Assembly: GCF_003610355.1 (NCBI RefSeq)
Contig: NZ_RAPY01000004.1
Location: forward strand, 1 to 64,000
Length of the DNA stretch: 64,000 nucleotides
DNA from: Sphingobacterium detergens
GTDB taxonomy: Bacteria > Bacteroidota > Bacteroidia > Sphingobacteriales > Sphingobacteriaceae
Direction of reading: 5' to 3'
Positions 1 through 8,253 of this stretch are shown in pieces. The stretch's first letter is position 1. Each line of letters begins with the position of its first letter. The position numbers and the translations under genes are program-made. Below the pieces are notes generated by a model, which worked only from the letters and a program-made list of their open reading frames with translations, did not search any database and was not told the DNA's origin.

Positions 1-26
1 AACAGGTGGGAGAGTAGGTCGGTGCC
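1..26 (+). rRNA. rrf: 5S ribosomal RNA, 3' end only
   Basis: The window opens inside the last helix of a 5S rRNA. The stretch GGGAGAGTAGGTCGGTGCC is the usual 3' end of this RNA in Bacteroidota, and it is followed directly by a T run and a terminator hairpin. The rest of the rRNA operon lies upstream of the window. The exact 3' end may differ by one or two bases. Confidence 0.85.
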
Positions 27-38
27 TTTTTTTACACG

Positions 39-74
39 GAAGCCCTTGCTGGAAACAGTCAAGGGCTTCTTTCG
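39..74 (+). terminator. Intrinsic terminator of the rRNA operon
   Basis: A perfect 10-bp stem, GAAGCCCTTG paired with CAAGGGCTTC (39-48 with 60-69), has a further CTG/CAG pairing around a GAAA loop. A pyrimidine-rich TTCTTTCG tail follows. It sits 12 bases after the end of 5S rRNA. Confidence 0.85.
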
Positions 75-622
75 TTTACATACTTCCCAAAAGGTATCCA
101 TTTGGATACTTTCCAAAGGGCAACGGCTCTGGCCCAAAAGCCACACAAAAGACTCAGCTCAGGAATAGTACTGTCAGGTACAAACCTATATAGCTCCGAT
201 CTAAGGTACTGCGTTATGACTCTGTTTAGATACTATCCAAAAGATTCCAAAAGAACAATGGTTTCGCCATAAATGCTCCAGGGATCCGATCCCGAAATGC
301 TGCCATTAAATACGGTTCTGCCAGGTACTGGTCTGAGATGCTGTGCTATGCGTTTATATATACTTTCCACAGATCAATGACCCTACAGCGGAAATTCTGT
401 GTAGGACACGCCTTATCATGACGGTGTATATCCTGTTTGTCATCTAAGGCTATATCTTCGCCGATGTTATTGCGACTTTTACTGCAATGATTGCTTTTAT
501 GTGAATTTTTCCTGAATAGAATTCGGGCTGCGATTATATAAATGCCATTGACCTCTCGCTGGCGATAGAGCAGCTCCGAACATCATGCATTTACATATTA
601 AAATATACCCACCTCCCCTATG
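75..622. other. Gene-poor region between the rRNA operon and the cco operon
   Basis: No convincing coding frame was found on either strand. The stretch holds the degenerate short repeats listed separately. It looks less AT-rich than the other intergenic regions here. It may be the remains of a decayed gene or a spacer; the sequence does not decide between these. Confidence 0.5.
79..372. repeat. Four degenerate copies of a 14-bp direct repeat
   Basis: Copies read CATACTTCCCAAAA (79-92), GATACTTTCCAAAG (105-118), GATACTATCCAAAA (229-242) and TATACTTTCCACAG (359-372). They are interspersed with three copies of a second motif, AGGTAC(TG), near 175, 203 and 321. Between copies 1 and 2, GTATCC and GGATAC form a small inverted repeat. 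No function is recognised. Confidence 0.45.
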
Positions 623-642
623 AAAGTGATCGCCGTCACTTT
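623..642. promoter_or_regulatory. CRP/FNR-type palindrome, distal site
   Basis: AAAGTGA-N6-TCACTTT is a perfect 7-bp inverted repeat with the half-site and spacing geometry of CRP/FNR-family operators (TGTGA-N6-TCACA for CRP). The same palindrome recurs at 752-771, with centres 129 bp apart. The regulator is not encoded in the window. Confidence 0.6.
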
Positions 643-751
643 TGTTATCAAAATGGATCGTGTGAATCAATATGCTATTTCTTGTTTTTGTCTAAACGGC
701 TTAAAATCAATTATTGCACAACGGATATTCGAGAATTTGACTCATTAAAAT

Positions 752-771
752 AAAGTGACGTACATCACTTT
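752..771. promoter_or_regulatory. CRP/FNR-type palindrome, proximal site
   Basis: This is the second AAAGTGA-N6-TCACTTT, identical in both half-sites to 623-642 but with a different 6-bp spacer. Its centre is about 64 bp before the start point predicted from the -7 element at 813-820, a position typical of class I activation by CRP-like proteins. cbb3 oxidase operons are commonly under FNR-family control in other bacteria; control here is an inference. Confidence 0.6.
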
Positions 772-812
772 TGTACGCATTCTCTATCATTAGATTGTCA
801 TAAAATGCTGCT

Positions 813-820
813 TACTTTTG
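813..820 (+). promoter_or_regulatory. Bacteroidota -7 promoter element of the cco operon
   Basis: TACTTTTG matches the Bacteroidota -7 consensus TAnnTTTG. No good TTTG -33 element stands at the usual distance, which fits a promoter needing an activator at the palindrome upstream. A palindrome TTGATTC-A-GAATCAA (818-832) overlaps the element and could be a repressor site. Confidence 0.5.
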
Positions 821-843
821 ATTCAGAATCAACAATTTAAGTA

Positions 844-2982
844 ATGCAGTTAGAGCAGTTTAATTACGACAATAGAATTGTCAGAAATTTCGGAATCGCT
901 ACCATTATTTGGGGGATAGTTGGTATGACCATAGGATTGCTTGTGGCAACGCAACTTGTCTGGCCTCAAATGAACTTCGGATTGCAATACACAACATTTG
1001 GCCGTGTACGTCCAGTACATACCAACGCTGTGATATTCGCCTTCGTGGGTAACGGTATTTTTATGGGAGTCTATTACTCCTTGCAGCGGGTGCTTAAAGC
1101 AAGAATGTTTAGCGACGTCCTGAGTAAGCTTCATTTCTGGGGCTGGCAATTGATCATTGTTGCCTCGGCTATCACATTGCCACTAGGGCTGACTTCAAGT
1201 CATGAGTATGCTGAAATGGAGTGGCCAATTGACATTGCAATTACCCTGATCTGGGTTGTATTTGGAATCAATATGTTTGGCACAATTATCAAACGACGCG
1301 AACGTCATATGTATGTTGCAGTTTGGTTCTATATCGCTACGTTTGTTACTGTAGCAGTCTTGCATATCGTTAACTCCATTCAACTGCCTGTAGCCGGATG
1401 GAAAAGCTACTATGTATACAAAGGCGTTCAGGATGCATTGGTACAATGGTGGTATGGCCATAATGCTGTGGCTTTTTTCCTAACGACTCCTTACCTGGGG
1501 ATGATGTATTACTTTTTGCCAAAAATGGCTAACCGTCCCGTCTATTCCTATAAATTGAGTATTCTGCACTTTTGGTCACTGATCTTTATCTATATCTGGG
1601 CCGGACCTCACCATTTGTTATATACAGCATTACCAAGCTGGGTACAATCCTTAGGAGTTGTATTCTCGATTATGTTGATTGCACCAAGCTGGGGTGGTAT
1701 GATAAACGGTCTGTTAACGCTGCGTGGTGCCTGGGATAAGGTGCGGACAGAACCGATGCTGAAATTTATGGTTGTAGCACTGACCTGTTATGGTATGGCA
1801 ACCTTTGAAGGACCAATGTTGTCTTTAAAGCAAGTCAATGCAATCGCACACTTTACCGATTGGATCGTTGCACACGTACACGTAGGAGCATTAGGATGGA
1901 ACGGATTTATGACCTTCGGTATTCTTTATTGGTTGATCCCACGTATTTACAAAACGGAATTATATTCTAAAAAGCTAGCATCGACACACTTTTGGATTGG
2001 TACATTGGGGATTTTATTTTATGCCATTCCAATGTATTGGGCAGCAGTTGTGCAGGGCTTGATGTGGAAAGAGTTTACACCGGAAGGCGTATTGAAGTAT
2101 CCAAACTTCTTAGCTACAACATTGGAAATCCTTCCAATGCACATGATGAGAGCAGTAGGTGGTGCACTATACCTGTCTGGGGTTTTCTTGATGACATTCA
2201 ACTTGATTAAGACGATGAAGCAAGGGAAACTTTTGGCAAATGAACCTGCTGAAGCTCCTGCTTTATTACCAGTTCAGGTCAATGAGCAATCTCAACATCG
2301 CCGTCTTGAACGTAAGCCCATTTTGTTTATGGTATTGGCACTTATTGCAATTCTAATCGGTGGCATGGTTGAAATGGTTCCAACATTTACCATTTCAAAA
2401 AACGTACCGACAATCGCAAGTGTACAACCTTATACTGCGTTGGAACTGCAGGGTCGGGATCTCTATGTAAGGGAAGGTTGTGTGAATTGTCATACACAGA
2501 CTATTCGGCCATTTAGATCGGAGACTGCCCGTTATGGCGAGTATAGCAAAGCTGGTGAATATGTTTACGATACACCATTCTTATGGGGATCGAAACGAAC
2601 TGGACCTGATTTGCATCGTATTGGTTCTAAATATCCTAATAAGTGGCATTTTGATCATCTTTTAGATCCAACCATTACCTCTCCTGGAAGTATTATGCCT
2701 TCATATCCTTGGCTAATCGACCAAAAGCTGGATAATACGATTCTAAAAGATAAAATGAAAGCCCTTCGCAAATTGGGAATCCCCTATACGGATGTGGCAA
2801 TAGCGAATGCAGAACAAGATCTGAACAAACAAGCACAGAAAATTGCGGATGATCTGAAACAAAATCAAGTCAATGTGTTAGCCGATAGTGAAATAATAGC
2901 AGTAATAGCTTATCTACAACGATTGGGAACAGATATAAAAGCAGCTCCGAAAGTGGCTGAGGATGTTAACGTAAATCAATAG
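844..2982 (+). CDS. ccoN: cbb3-type cytochrome c oxidase, fused subunits I and II (CcoN-CcoO)
   Basis: This 712-residue protein joins the haem-copper catalytic subunit CcoN (about residues 1-480, some 12 membrane segments) to the monohaem cytochrome c subunit CcoO (about 490-712). Haem and copper ligand regions are visible as RPVHTN, WYGHN, AGPHH and HVHVGALGWNG. The CcoO part has its own membrane anchor followed by a CVNCH haem c site at residues 546-550. The complex reduces O2 to water at low oxygen tension and pumps protons across the inner membrane. It is the first gene of the cco operon, with ccoQ-like 4 bp after it. Proteobacteria encode N and O separately; the fusion is known in Bacteroidota. 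Confidence 0.95.
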   Translation: MQLEQFNYDNRIVRNFGIATIIWGIVGMTIGLLVATQLVWPQMNFGLQYTTFGRVRPVHTNAVIFAFVGNGIFMGVYYSLQRVLKARMFSDVLSKLHFWGWQLIIVASAITLPLGLTSSHEYAEMEWPIDIAITLIWVVFGINMFGTIIKRRERHMYVAVWFYIATFVTVAVLHIVNSIQLPVAGWKSYYVYKGVQDALVQWWYGHNAVAFFLTTPYLGMMYYFLPKMANRPVYSYKLSILHFWSLIFIYIWAGPHHLLYTALPSWVQSLGVVFSIMLIAPSWGGMINGLLTLRGAWDKVRTEPMLKFMVVALTCYGMATFEGPMLSLKQVNAIAHFTDWIVAHVHVGALGWNGFMTFGILYWLIPRIYKTELYSKKLASTHFWIGTLGILFYAIPMYWAAVVQGLMWKEFTPEGVLKYPNFLATTLEILPMHMMRAVGGALYLSGVFLMTFNLIKTMKQGKLLANEPAEAPALLPVQVNEQSQHRRLERKPILFMVLALIAILIGGMVEMVPTFTISKNVPTIASVQPYTALELQGRDLYVREGCVNCHTQTIRPFRSETARYGEYSKAGEYVYDTPFLWGSKRTGPDLHRIGSKYPNKWHFDHLLDPTITSPGSIMPSYPWLIDQKLDNTILKDKMKALRKLGIPYTDVAIANAEQDLNKQAQKIADDLKQNQVNVLADSEIIAVIAYLQRLGTDIKAAPKVAEDVNVNQ

Positions 2983-2986
2983 CGCT

Positions 2987-3181
2987 ATGTTTAAACAAAT
3001 CACAAATTTGAACGGAAGTGAGCTTTACCTTATTGTGTCACTTTGGATATTCCTGATTTTCTTTATCTCAGTCGCAATTATGTTGTTTCGCATGAAAAAG
3101 GACTATGTGACTTACATGAAGGAATTGCCTTTGGAAGAGGAAACTGAAAAGGAAATGAATCATTCACCTGAAAGTATATAG
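2987..3181 (+). CDS. ccoQ: CcoQ/FixQ-like small oxidase subunit
   Basis: A 64-residue protein with one predicted membrane helix (about residues 12-34) followed by a short charged cytoplasmic tail rich in Glu and Lys. Size, topology and position between ccoNO and ccoP match CcoQ, which stabilises the cbb3 complex in other bacteria. It begins 4 bp after the ccoNO stop and ends 3 bp before ccoP, so translation is probably coupled. Sequence identity with this family is always weak, so the call rests mainly on context. Confidence 0.8.
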   Translation: MFKQITNLNGSELYLIVSLWIFLIFFISVAIMLFRMKKDYVTYMKELPLEEETEKEMNHSPESI

Positions 3182-3184
3182 TAT

Positions 3185-4078
3185 ATGAGTTTATTATTAG
3201 ATACCGCACCTGCCACGGTAGAAGCTGTTCAGTCTACCTGGGGTTTTGGTACGGATAATTTATACACAGATATCTTAATTATCGTATTGATTGTCGTGAT
3301 GTTGGCTCTTTTGGCCTCGGCACTGATGGTCAACCGCGCAATGAAATCCATCATTAAGATTACGATGCCTGAATTGGTCAAAGAAGAAGAACTCAAGAAA
3401 TTAGCCAATAAAGGATGGTTGAAACGATCTTGGAATAAGATCATGGGGATTAGACCTATTTCTGAGGAAAAGGACATTGTTATCGATCACGAATACGATG
3501 GTATCCGAGAACTGGATAATCCCATTCCAATCTGGTTTAATTTTTTGTTCTATGGAACAATCTTCTTTGGTGTGGTCTACTTATTCATCTATCAGGTCTC
3601 TGGGATCGGTATGAATCAAGATCAGGAGTACGCACATGAAATGGTTGTTGCAGAAAAAGAAAGACAGGCTTATTTAGCTGCTTCTGCGAGTAATGTTGAT
3701 GAAAATACGGTTGAATTTGAACCGGATATGGCTGTTGAGGGAAAAGCAATATTCGCTGCAAACTGTGTCGCCTGTCATGGAGGAAACGGGGAAGGTGGTA
3801 TTGGACCTAATTTAACGGATAAATTTTGGTTACATGGCGGGGAGATCAAAGATCTTTTCAAAACAATTAAGTATGGTGTTCCGGATAAAGGAATGGTGCC
3901 TTGGGAACAGACTTTGAGTCCGGCTCAAATTGCACAGGTGGCAAGTTACATTGTCACGCTGAGAGATACACATCCGGCCAATCCAAAGGAAGCGCAAGGA
4001 GAAGAGGTAGCCTATGGGAATGCTGAGGATGCCGCACAACCAAAAGATGGTACAGGGACAGAAAAAGAAGCTGAGTAG
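3185..4078 (+). CDS. ccoP: cbb3-type cytochrome c oxidase subunit III (CcoP), one haem site
   Basis: A 297-residue membrane-anchored cytochrome c that passes electrons to the CcoNO core. Membrane segments lie at about residues 28-50 and 117-140, separated by a cytoplasmic loop with the CcoP-typical ELDNPIPIWF stretch just before the second helix. The periplasmic domain holds a single CVACH haem site at residues 194-198. Classical CcoP carries two CxxCH sites, and no second one is present. The C-terminal 30 residues are polar and low-complexity. It lies 3 bp after ccoQ and 15 bp before ccoG. Confidence 0.95.
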   Translation: MSLLLDTAPATVEAVQSTWGFGTDNLYTDILIIVLIVVMLALLASALMVNRAMKSIIKITMPELVKEEELKKLANKGWLKRSWNKIMGIRPISEEKDIVIDHEYDGIRELDNPIPIWFNFLFYGTIFFGVVYLFIYQVSGIGMNQDQEYAHEMVVAEKERQAYLAASASNVDENTVEFEPDMAVEGKAIFAANCVACHGGNGEGGIGPNLTDKFWLHGGEIKDLFKTIKYGVPDKGMVPWEQTLSPAQIAQVASYIVTLRDTHPANPKEAQGEEVAYGNAEDAAQPKDGTGTEKEAE

Positions 4079-4093
4079 TAAATCGAGACTGAA

Positions 4094-5482
4094 ATGAGTA
4101 CAGTAGTAGTTAATAATGCCAATAATGGCGGATCTAAGTCAAAAAAGAGACAGTGGATTTATGCCAAAAAACCGCAGGGAGCACTTTATAAAAAGAGACA
4201 GTGGGTTGGTTATACACTACTACTGTTCTTATTTCTAGCTCCTTTCATCAAGATAAACGGTGAACCATTCTTGATGTTCAATATTATTGAACGGAAATTT
4301 TCGATTTTGGGCAGCCTTTTCTATCCTCAGGATCTCTACATATTTGTGTTTGGAATGTTGATCGTAATGGTCTGTGTTGTGCTATTTACGGTTGTATTTG
4401 GTCGGGTCTGGTGTGGATGGACATGTCCACAAACGATTTTTCTCGAATTGATCTTTAGAAGGATAGAGTATTGGATTGAAGGAGATTGGCAGCAACAGAA
4501 GAAATTAAATGAAGGCCCCAACACGGATCAAAAGCAGTTGAAGAAAGTGTTGAAGCACAGCATCTTTTTGATCATTTCGTTTTTTATATCGAATATCTTT
4601 TTGGCTTATATTATAGGTTCGGATGCGTTGATTAAAATCATCAGCGATCCAATGGATCAGCATATAGGCGGTTTGGTCTCCATTATCTTATTCACACTGG
4701 TATTTTACGCGGTATTTGCTTATGTCAGAGAAATTGTGTGCATCGCAATTTGTCCCTATGGCAGATTACAGGGGGTTCTTTTGGATGATCAAAGTATCAC
4801 TGTAGCCTATGATCATAGACGTGGTGAACCAAGAGGAAAACAACAAAAAGATACTTCCACGGCACAAGGTGACTGTGTTGACTGCAAGCTCTGTGTTCAC
4901 GTTTGTCCAACTGGAATAGATATCCGTAAGGGACTACAGTTGGAATGCGTAAGCTGTACAGCTTGCATTGATGCTTGTGATGCTGTCATGGGAAAAATTG
5001 GAAAGCCAAAAAAACTGATCGGTTTTTATCCCATGGGGGAAATTGAAGGCACACTCAAGAAGAAAAGTAATATCCGCGCTGTTGCTTACTCTATCGTCTT
5101 GGTATTGTTGATGACGGTATTTGGTTTTCTGTTGTTCAATCGCTCTCAGGTTGACGGTCGTTTGTTACGGGCGAAAGGAAGTACCTACCAGCTTCGGGAC
5201 GATAAGACGATCAGTAATCTTTATGCTTTGGAATTAATCAACAAATCTGGGAAGGAAATGCCTTTTAGGTTGATATGTGAAGATCCGAGGCTGAAGATTC
5301 AACTGGTCAATCCTATCCAGAAGCTCAGTAAAGATGGGCATGCCTCCTTAAGCTTTTTTCTAATTATCGCGAACAAAGACGTCGAAACGTATAAAAGTAA
5401 TATCAAATTATCTATCTATTCAGGGGACAAGAAGGTGGAAAGTCTAAAAACTACTTTCATTGCTCCTCCTGGCATGAATTAA
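4094..5482 (+). CDS. ccoG: CcoG polyferredoxin, cbb3 oxidase assembly
   Basis: A 462-residue inner-membrane ferredoxin-like protein implicated in copper reduction and delivery during cbb3 oxidase assembly. About five membrane segments are visible, with Cys motifs WCGWTCP and CPYGRLQG near the membrane. Two cytoplasmic 4Fe-4S clusters use C261/C264/C267/C271 (CVDCKLCVHVCP) and C285/C288/C291/C295 (CVSCTACIDAC). After a last helix near residue 340, the C-terminal region is the periplasmic Ig-like domain usual for the family. It is in the cco operon between ccoP and ccoH. Confidence 0.93.
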   Translation: MSTVVVNNANNGGSKSKKRQWIYAKKPQGALYKKRQWVGYTLLLFLFLAPFIKINGEPFLMFNIIERKFSILGSLFYPQDLYIFVFGMLIVMVCVVLFTVVFGRVWCGWTCPQTIFLELIFRRIEYWIEGDWQQQKKLNEGPNTDQKQLKKVLKHSIFLIISFFISNIFLAYIIGSDALIKIISDPMDQHIGGLVSIILFTLVFYAVFAYVREIVCIAICPYGRLQGVLLDDQSITVAYDHRRGEPRGKQQKDTSTAQGDCVDCKLCVHVCPTGIDIRKGLQLECVSCTACIDACDAVMGKIGKPKKLIGFYPMGEIEGTLKKKSNIRAVAYSIVLVLLMTVFGFLLFNRSQVDGRLLRAKGSTYQLRDDKTISNLYALELINKSGKEMPFRLICEDPRLKIQLVNPIQKLSKDGHASLSFFLIIANKDVETYKSNIKLSIYSGDKKVESLKTTFIAPPGMN

Positions 5483-5494
5483 AAAATAAAAATA

Positions 5495-5917
5495 ATGAAT
5501 TGGGGTACAAAAATTTTTTTGAGCTTGGCGGTATTTATGTTGTGCATTGTCGGGGCTGGAGTGTATATGGTCAGCCACAACTCGGACAGCTTGGAAGAAG
5601 ATGACTACTATGAACAGGGTTTGAACTATGATCAAGCTTATGAAAAGAAACAGAATGTGCTGAACATGAAAGAGACGCCAACTATCGAGCTTAGAAAAGA
5701 TACACTTTATATCCATTTCGTCTCCAAAGTGAATAGGGGTAAGCTCTTGTTCCGTAAGCCTTCAGATAATACGCTAGATAAGGAGTTGCCATTTCAGACA
5801 ACAGGTAATCTGTTTACATTGCCCATTTCCTCATTCGATAAAGGGATGTGGAATTTGTATGTTGACTGGGAAAGCGCTGGTAAGGACTTTCTATTTGAGG
5901 AACATATTTTATTTTAA
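5495..5917 (+). CDS. ccoH: CcoH/FixH family oxidase assembly protein
   Basis: A 140-residue protein with one N-terminal membrane helix (about residues 6-27) and a periplasmic domain containing the family-typical DDYYEQGLNYDQ segment. FixH/CcoH proteins are needed for stable cbb3 oxidase assembly. The gene starts 12 bp after ccoG and is followed 9 bp later by the SafE-type gene. Confidence 0.9.
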   Translation: MNWGTKIFLSLAVFMLCIVGAGVYMVSHNSDSLEEDDYYEQGLNYDQAYEKKQNVLNMKETPTIELRKDTLYIHFVSKVNRGKLLFRKPSDNTLDKELPFQTTGNLFTLPISSFDKGMWNLYVDWESAGKDFLFEEHILF

Positions 5918-5926
5918 ACCGAGAAA

Positions 5927-6616
5927 ATGAGTTACACCTACTTTGCATTTTTTATGGGCTTGTTTGGAAGCATACATTGTGCGGTCATGTGTGGTCCCCT
6001 AATTTTTGCAATTGAGGGTAGGCAAGGACTAAGCTGGGCTGTTTTTCTAAATAAAGTACTTTATCAGTTAGGCAGGGTTTTGACTTACGGTAGTCTAGGT
6101 TTTCTTTTGGGAACTATAGGTACATTTGCTCAAGTCCAAGGCTGGCAACGTGCATTGAGCTGGATCACGGGAGTAATATTAGTGCTGATTGCAGTGGTTC
6201 AGCTTATAGGGAAAAACAATCGTACAATTGCCAGTTTGCAGACTCGTTCCGTGCAGCCTGTTGTCAGGCTTCTGTCGAAATGGTTATATAAACCTGGGGG
6301 GAGTTTTATCGCTGGGATATTGAACGGATTATTGCCCTGTGGTATGGTTTATATGGCTTTAATGTCCGCAATGAATGCAGACAGTTCACAACAGAGTTTC
6401 CTATTTATGCTGTGCTTTGGATTGGGGACAATTCCGCTCTTATTTTTGTTTTCCTTTTTGGGAAACTTTTCCAGATCTTTCAAAATTGGCTTTTCTAAAT
6501 GGATTCCCTTGTTATATTTTTTGCTGGGAATCTGGTTTATACTCCGAGGTGCAAACTTAGATATCCCCTATTTAAGCCCTTTAATTCATATTGATGGTGC
6601 GATAAACTGTGCTTAA
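5927..6616 (+). CDS. Sulfite exporter TauE/SafE-type membrane protein of the cco operon
   Basis: A 229-residue polytopic membrane protein with about six helices. Near the N terminus it has the motif H17-C-x2-M-C22-G-P, typical of the SafE/UreH-like proteins that sit beside ccoGH in many Bacteroidota and Proteobacteria. Its role there is thought to concern metal (copper) handling for oxidase maturation, but no substrate can be read from the sequence. It is the last clear gene of the cco operon. The copper ATPase CcoI and CcoS, often in the same cluster, are not in this window. Confidence 0.85.
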   Translation: MSYTYFAFFMGLFGSIHCAVMCGPLIFAIEGRQGLSWAVFLNKVLYQLGRVLTYGSLGFLLGTIGTFAQVQGWQRALSWITGVILVLIAVVQLIGKNNRTIASLQTRSVQPVVRLLSKWLYKPGGSFIAGILNGLLPCGMVYMALMSAMNADSSQQSFLFMLCFGLGTIPLLFLFSFLGNFSRSFKIGFSKWIPLLYFLLGIWFILRGANLDIPYLSPLIHIDGAINCA

Positions 6617-6673
6617 CAGCAAACAATTTGTCAGTGCTAAGTATTATATTTGATATTAAACTTAGCGCATCAT

Positions 6674-8137
6674 ATGGAGGTACTTCATCATATTTTACAA
6701 ATTGCTTTACAATATTACTGGATTCCCTTACTCATTTTATATATTGGTGTCATCGGTACCATCTTGATCGAAAACCGCAATCCTGCCAAAACGATTGCTT
6801 GGATTATGGTGATTGTCTTTCTACCCGTAATCGGTTTGCTCAGTTATTATTTCTTTGGGCAGAAATTCAAGAAGGTAAAAAGGATGAAACGGATGTATCG
6901 CGAGCAATCAAAGAAATTGCTTGATGCTTGGCGTAAGGAATCGGAAATTATGGAAGAACATATTGATACGCTGAACGAACGCATCGGTAGTTTAGCCATG
7001 GTGTATCGATACCTCAAAAACCAGAAAATATCCACATTCTCCCTGAATAACGATGTTACCTTATTTATTAATGGCGAGGAAAAGTTTCCGGTACTGATTC
7101 AGCAATTGAAAAATGCAAAACATTCCATCCATATGGAGTACTATATCTGGGAAATGGATGAAATCGGTCGTGAAATATTGGACATTTTGGAAGAGAAGGC
7201 AAAATCTGGGGTGACGGTACGTTTGATCCTAGACAGTTTTGGAGCACCTGATGTGATTAAATATTTGCGTCGACATAAACGCGATTTTCTTTTTGAAGCT
7301 TTTCTCCCAGTTACTTTTACTTCATTGGCAAATAGTAACTACCGAAATCACCGTAAGATTGCGGTGATTGATGGAAAAGTTGGTTTTGTTGGCGGAATCA
7401 ATATTTCGGATCGTTATATCAACAATGGGAAAAATGATGTTTATTGGCGCGATACTGCGATGATGATCATTGGTGCTGCCGTAAATACCTTACAAATTCA
7501 ATTTTGGAACAGTTGGAACCAAACGGATGCGGAATCATTTGAACTGGGTAAAGGCTATTTAAATAGATTCCCGATCACAAATGAAGATGCGAGTGGTGTT
7601 GGGTTTACAGCTAGTGATCCCGGTTCTCCCGCTCCGTTCAATATGGAGGCAATTATAGCGGGGATCAATGAAGCAAAAGAATATGTACAATTGTGTACGC
7701 CTTATTTTATTCCAAGTGACCAATTAACAACTGCATTGATGTTGGCGGTTTCTTCGGGAGTTCGAGTTGATCTCATGTTACCTGCGCAATCTGATTCCTT
7801 TTTTGTACAACATGCTTCCTTTTCCTTTATTAAACCGCTGCTCGAAAGGGGAGTAAATGTATACCTATATACCAAAGGATTTCTCCATGCCAAAACAATC
7901 TGTATTGATGGCAAACTAGCCTATATCGGGACAACCAACTTGGATATCAGAAGCTTTTATATCAATTTTGAGATATCTGGAATTGTATCTGACAAAGCGC
8001 TTTGTGAACGTATGAACAATCAATTTCTTGCAGATATTGAATCCTCGGATTTAATTACAATTCGTAAATGGATGCAAAGAAGCCGTTGGAAACGTGGGGT
8101 GGATTCCATCTGCCGTTTATTGGCACCTTTACTTTAG
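6674..8137 (+). CDS. cls: Cardiolipin synthase
   Basis: A 487-residue phospholipase D-superfamily enzyme that condenses two phosphatidylglycerol molecules to cardiolipin. Two N-terminal membrane helices (about residues 10-60) precede the catalytic domain. The two HKD motifs are HRKIAVID and HAKTICID, the second near residue 400. The ATG at 6674 is preferred; an in-frame TTG at 6650 would add eight residues before the hydrophobic start and is less likely. It follows the cco operon by 57 bp with no hairpin between them, so read-through is possible. Confidence 0.93.
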   Translation: MEVLHHILQIALQYYWIPLLILYIGVIGTILIENRNPAKTIAWIMVIVFLPVIGLLSYYFFGQKFKKVKRMKRMYREQSKKLLDAWRKESEIMEEHIDTLNERIGSLAMVYRYLKNQKISTFSLNNDVTLFINGEEKFPVLIQQLKNAKHSIHMEYYIWEMDEIGREILDILEEKAKSGVTVRLILDSFGAPDVIKYLRRHKRDFLFEAFLPVTFTSLANSNYRNHRKIAVIDGKVGFVGGINISDRYINNGKNDVYWRDTAMMIIGAAVNTLQIQFWNSWNQTDAESFELGKGYLNRFPITNEDASGVGFTASDPGSPAPFNMEAIIAGINEAKEYVQLCTPYFIPSDQLTTALMLAVSSGVRVDLMLPAQSDSFFVQHASFSFIKPLLERGVNVYLYTKGFLHAKTICIDGKLAYIGTTNLDIRSFYINFEISGIVSDKALCERMNNQFLADIESSDLITIRKWMQRSRWKRGVDSICRLLAPLL

Positions 8138-8253
8138 TCGGTTACTTGGATCGGGTATAAGGTATAATAAATGTTAAAAATACCATAATAGGATGGGCCT
8201 TTGGTTAAAATTGAATATATTTAGCTATTCTTTTTTTAATTCTAAGACTTTCA

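Noticed and set aside
818..832. TTGATTC-A-GAATCAA read as an FNR box
   Set aside because: Canonical FNR is TTGAT-N4-ATCAA; here the spacer is five and the site lies on the -7 element, so it is noted only as a possible repressor site.
6650..6673. TTG start for cardiolipin synthase
   Set aside because: The ATG at 6674 lies directly before the first hydrophobic segment and gives the usual length.
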